The notes below the pieces were generated by a model that was given only the letters and a program-made list of their open reading frames with translations, was not told where the DNA came from and did not search any database. The position numbers and the translations under genes are program-made. 41,735 nt of DNA from Sulfurovum sp. (GTDB taxonomy: Bacteria; Campylobacterota; Campylobacteria; Campylobacterales; Sulfurovaceae), in assembly GCA_015490315.1 (NCBI GenBank), contig WFYB01000218.1, positions 1-41,735 on the forward strand. The letters run 5' to 3'. Below, one piece after another: positions 40,810 through 41,735 of this stretch (the first letter of the stretch is position 1; the number at the start of each line of letters is the position of its first letter).

Positions 40810-41735
40810 TTGTCTGTTAAAGAAACGATCAAATCACTTATCAAAGAGCGTATGCTGGTTATCGACGGTGCTATGGGTACCCAGATACAGGATCTCGATA
40901 TCCCTAAAGAAGCATGGGTCGATGACAAAGGTCAAGAACAGGAGGGATGTAACGAACTGCTCAATGCCACAGCACCCGATCTGATCGAGCGTATCCATAC
41001 ACGCTATGCGATGGCGGGCGCAGATCTTATCAAGACCAATACCTTTGGTACGATGCCTTGGGTACTCGATGAGTATCAGATGAGTGAACGTGCCTATGAG
41101 CTCTCCAAAAAGGGGGCGGCACTGGTCAAAAAGGTGTGTGAGGAGTATAGTACACCCCAACAGCCCCGTTTTGTGCTTGGTTCTATCGGGCCGGGGACGA
41201 AGCTTCCCTCACTGGGACATATCCATTATGATGAGATGTATGCCGGTTATAAAATCGTCACCGAAGGTTTGATCGACGGCGGATGTGATATCTTTTTGCT
41301 CGAGACCTGCCAGGATCCACTGCAGATCAAAGCGGCACTCCATGCCTGCCAGGATGCCAATGCCGCCAAGGGGACTGATCTGCCTATCATGGTCTCCGTC
41401 ACGATTGAACTGAGCGGTTCCATGCTTATCGGTACGGATGCAGCGACGATTGTTACCATACTCGAACCGTTTGATATCCTTTCACTCGGTCTCAACTGCG
41501 GTACCGGGCCCGATCAGGCGAAAAAGCATCTCAAAGTACTCAGCGAACTTTGTAATATACCGATCTCTATCCATGCCAATGCCGGCTTGCCGCAAAACCG
41601 CGGGGGGTATACCTACTATCCGATGGGACCCGATGAGTTTACCGAGAAACAGCTGGAGTTTACAGCATTTGACGGAGTGAGTTTCCTCGGAGGTTGCTGC
41701 GGTACGACCCCACAGCATATCCAGGCACTGAAAAA
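40810..41735 (+). CDS. metH: Methionine synthase, N-terminal part (3' end outside the window)
   Basis: An open frame of 308 codons runs to the right edge. It encodes the homocysteine-binding domain of cobalamin-dependent methionine synthase: MLVIDGAMGTQIQDLDI, CNELLNATAPDLIERIHTRYAMAGADLIKTNTFG, VLGSIGPGTKLPSLGHI and IFLLETCQDPLQIKAAL. Zinc-ligand cysteines appear in SLGLNCGTGPDQA and FLGGCCGTTPQHI. Start is TTG 40810, five bases after AAGGGG; the ATG codons further in would remove conserved residues. The folate, cobalamin and activation domains lie outside the window, so full length is not shown. Confidence 0.92.
   Translation, partial: MSVKETIKSLIKERMLVIDGAMGTQIQDLDIPKEAWVDDKGQEQEGCNELLNATAPDLIERIHTRYAMAGADLIKTNTFGTMPWVLDEYQMSERAYELSKKGAALVKKVCEEYSTPQQPRFVLGSIGPGTKLPSLGHIHYDEMYAGYKIVTEGLIDGGCDIFLLETCQDPLQIKAALHACQDANAAKGTDLPIMVSVTIELSGSMLIGTDAATIVTILEPFDILSLGLNCGTGPDQAKKHLKVLSELCNIPISIHANAGLPQNRGGYTYYPMGPDEFTEKQLEFTAFDGVSFLGGCCGTTPQHIQALK

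Overview
The window looks like chromosomal DNA of a chemolithotrophic member of the Campylobacterota, most like Sulfurovum or a close relative. This is judged from protein style and gene content (a 7TMR-DISM sensor kinase, a CetB-like PAS protein, a FISUMP/FecR surface protein, a multihaem cytochrome c, many small c-type and thiol-redox proteins), not from a database match. It is dense with ordinary genes in short operons that often overlap by 1-4 bases. I found no rRNA, tRNA, CRISPR array, prophage or complete insertion sequence.

Layout. 1-1047: the end of a SulP-type anion transporter, then a Crp/Fnr regulator with a small DUF2892 membrane protein. 1139-3869: two Fur-box-like sites, then an outer-membrane porin, an exported FMN-binding protein and two four-helix membrane proteins. 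Convergent with these, 3755-6744, are apbE (FMN transferase) and a DUF255/YyaL thioredoxin-fold protein. 6823-7094 is a 272-bp inverted-repeat element without a gene. 7119-16009: dsbD, two unknown membrane proteins, a CvfB-like S1 protein, a YidB-like protein, an exported endonuclease-family protein, HemJ, a DUF2231 protein and a small cytochrome c. 16044-21768 is one minus-strand run: glmU, coaBC, uppS, prepilin peptidase, an lptF/G-type permease and truA.

21.9-28.2 kb is visibly richer in A+T than its surroundings. It holds a two-component system (7TMR-DISM/HisKA_2 kinase plus winged-helix regulator), a divergent 1112-residue exported protein with FISUMP, PKD and FecR-like parts, and a small lipoprotein. 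After that come trmA, a seven-haem cytochrome c, two adjacent YwqK-like repeat proteins with a CoA-binding protein, ilvA, a Ppx/GppA phosphatase, ilvB-ilvN, lpxD, a small unknown gene, a CetB-like PAS protein and the start of metH, which runs off the window.

How the genes fit together. Several groups deal with extracytoplasmic redox: FMN-binding protein plus ApbE, DsbD, YyaL, the cytochromes c and HemJ. Others build the envelope (GlmU, UppS, LpxD, LptF/G-type permease) or branched-chain amino acids (IlvA, IlvB, IlvN). The parts most worth a second look are the Fur-box/flavinylation cluster, the A+T-rich kinase/surface-protein island, and a set of structured intergenic elements: the 272-bp element, nested palindromes before cvfB and ilvA, a 7-bp tandem repeat before the ppx-like gene, and REP-like hairpins.
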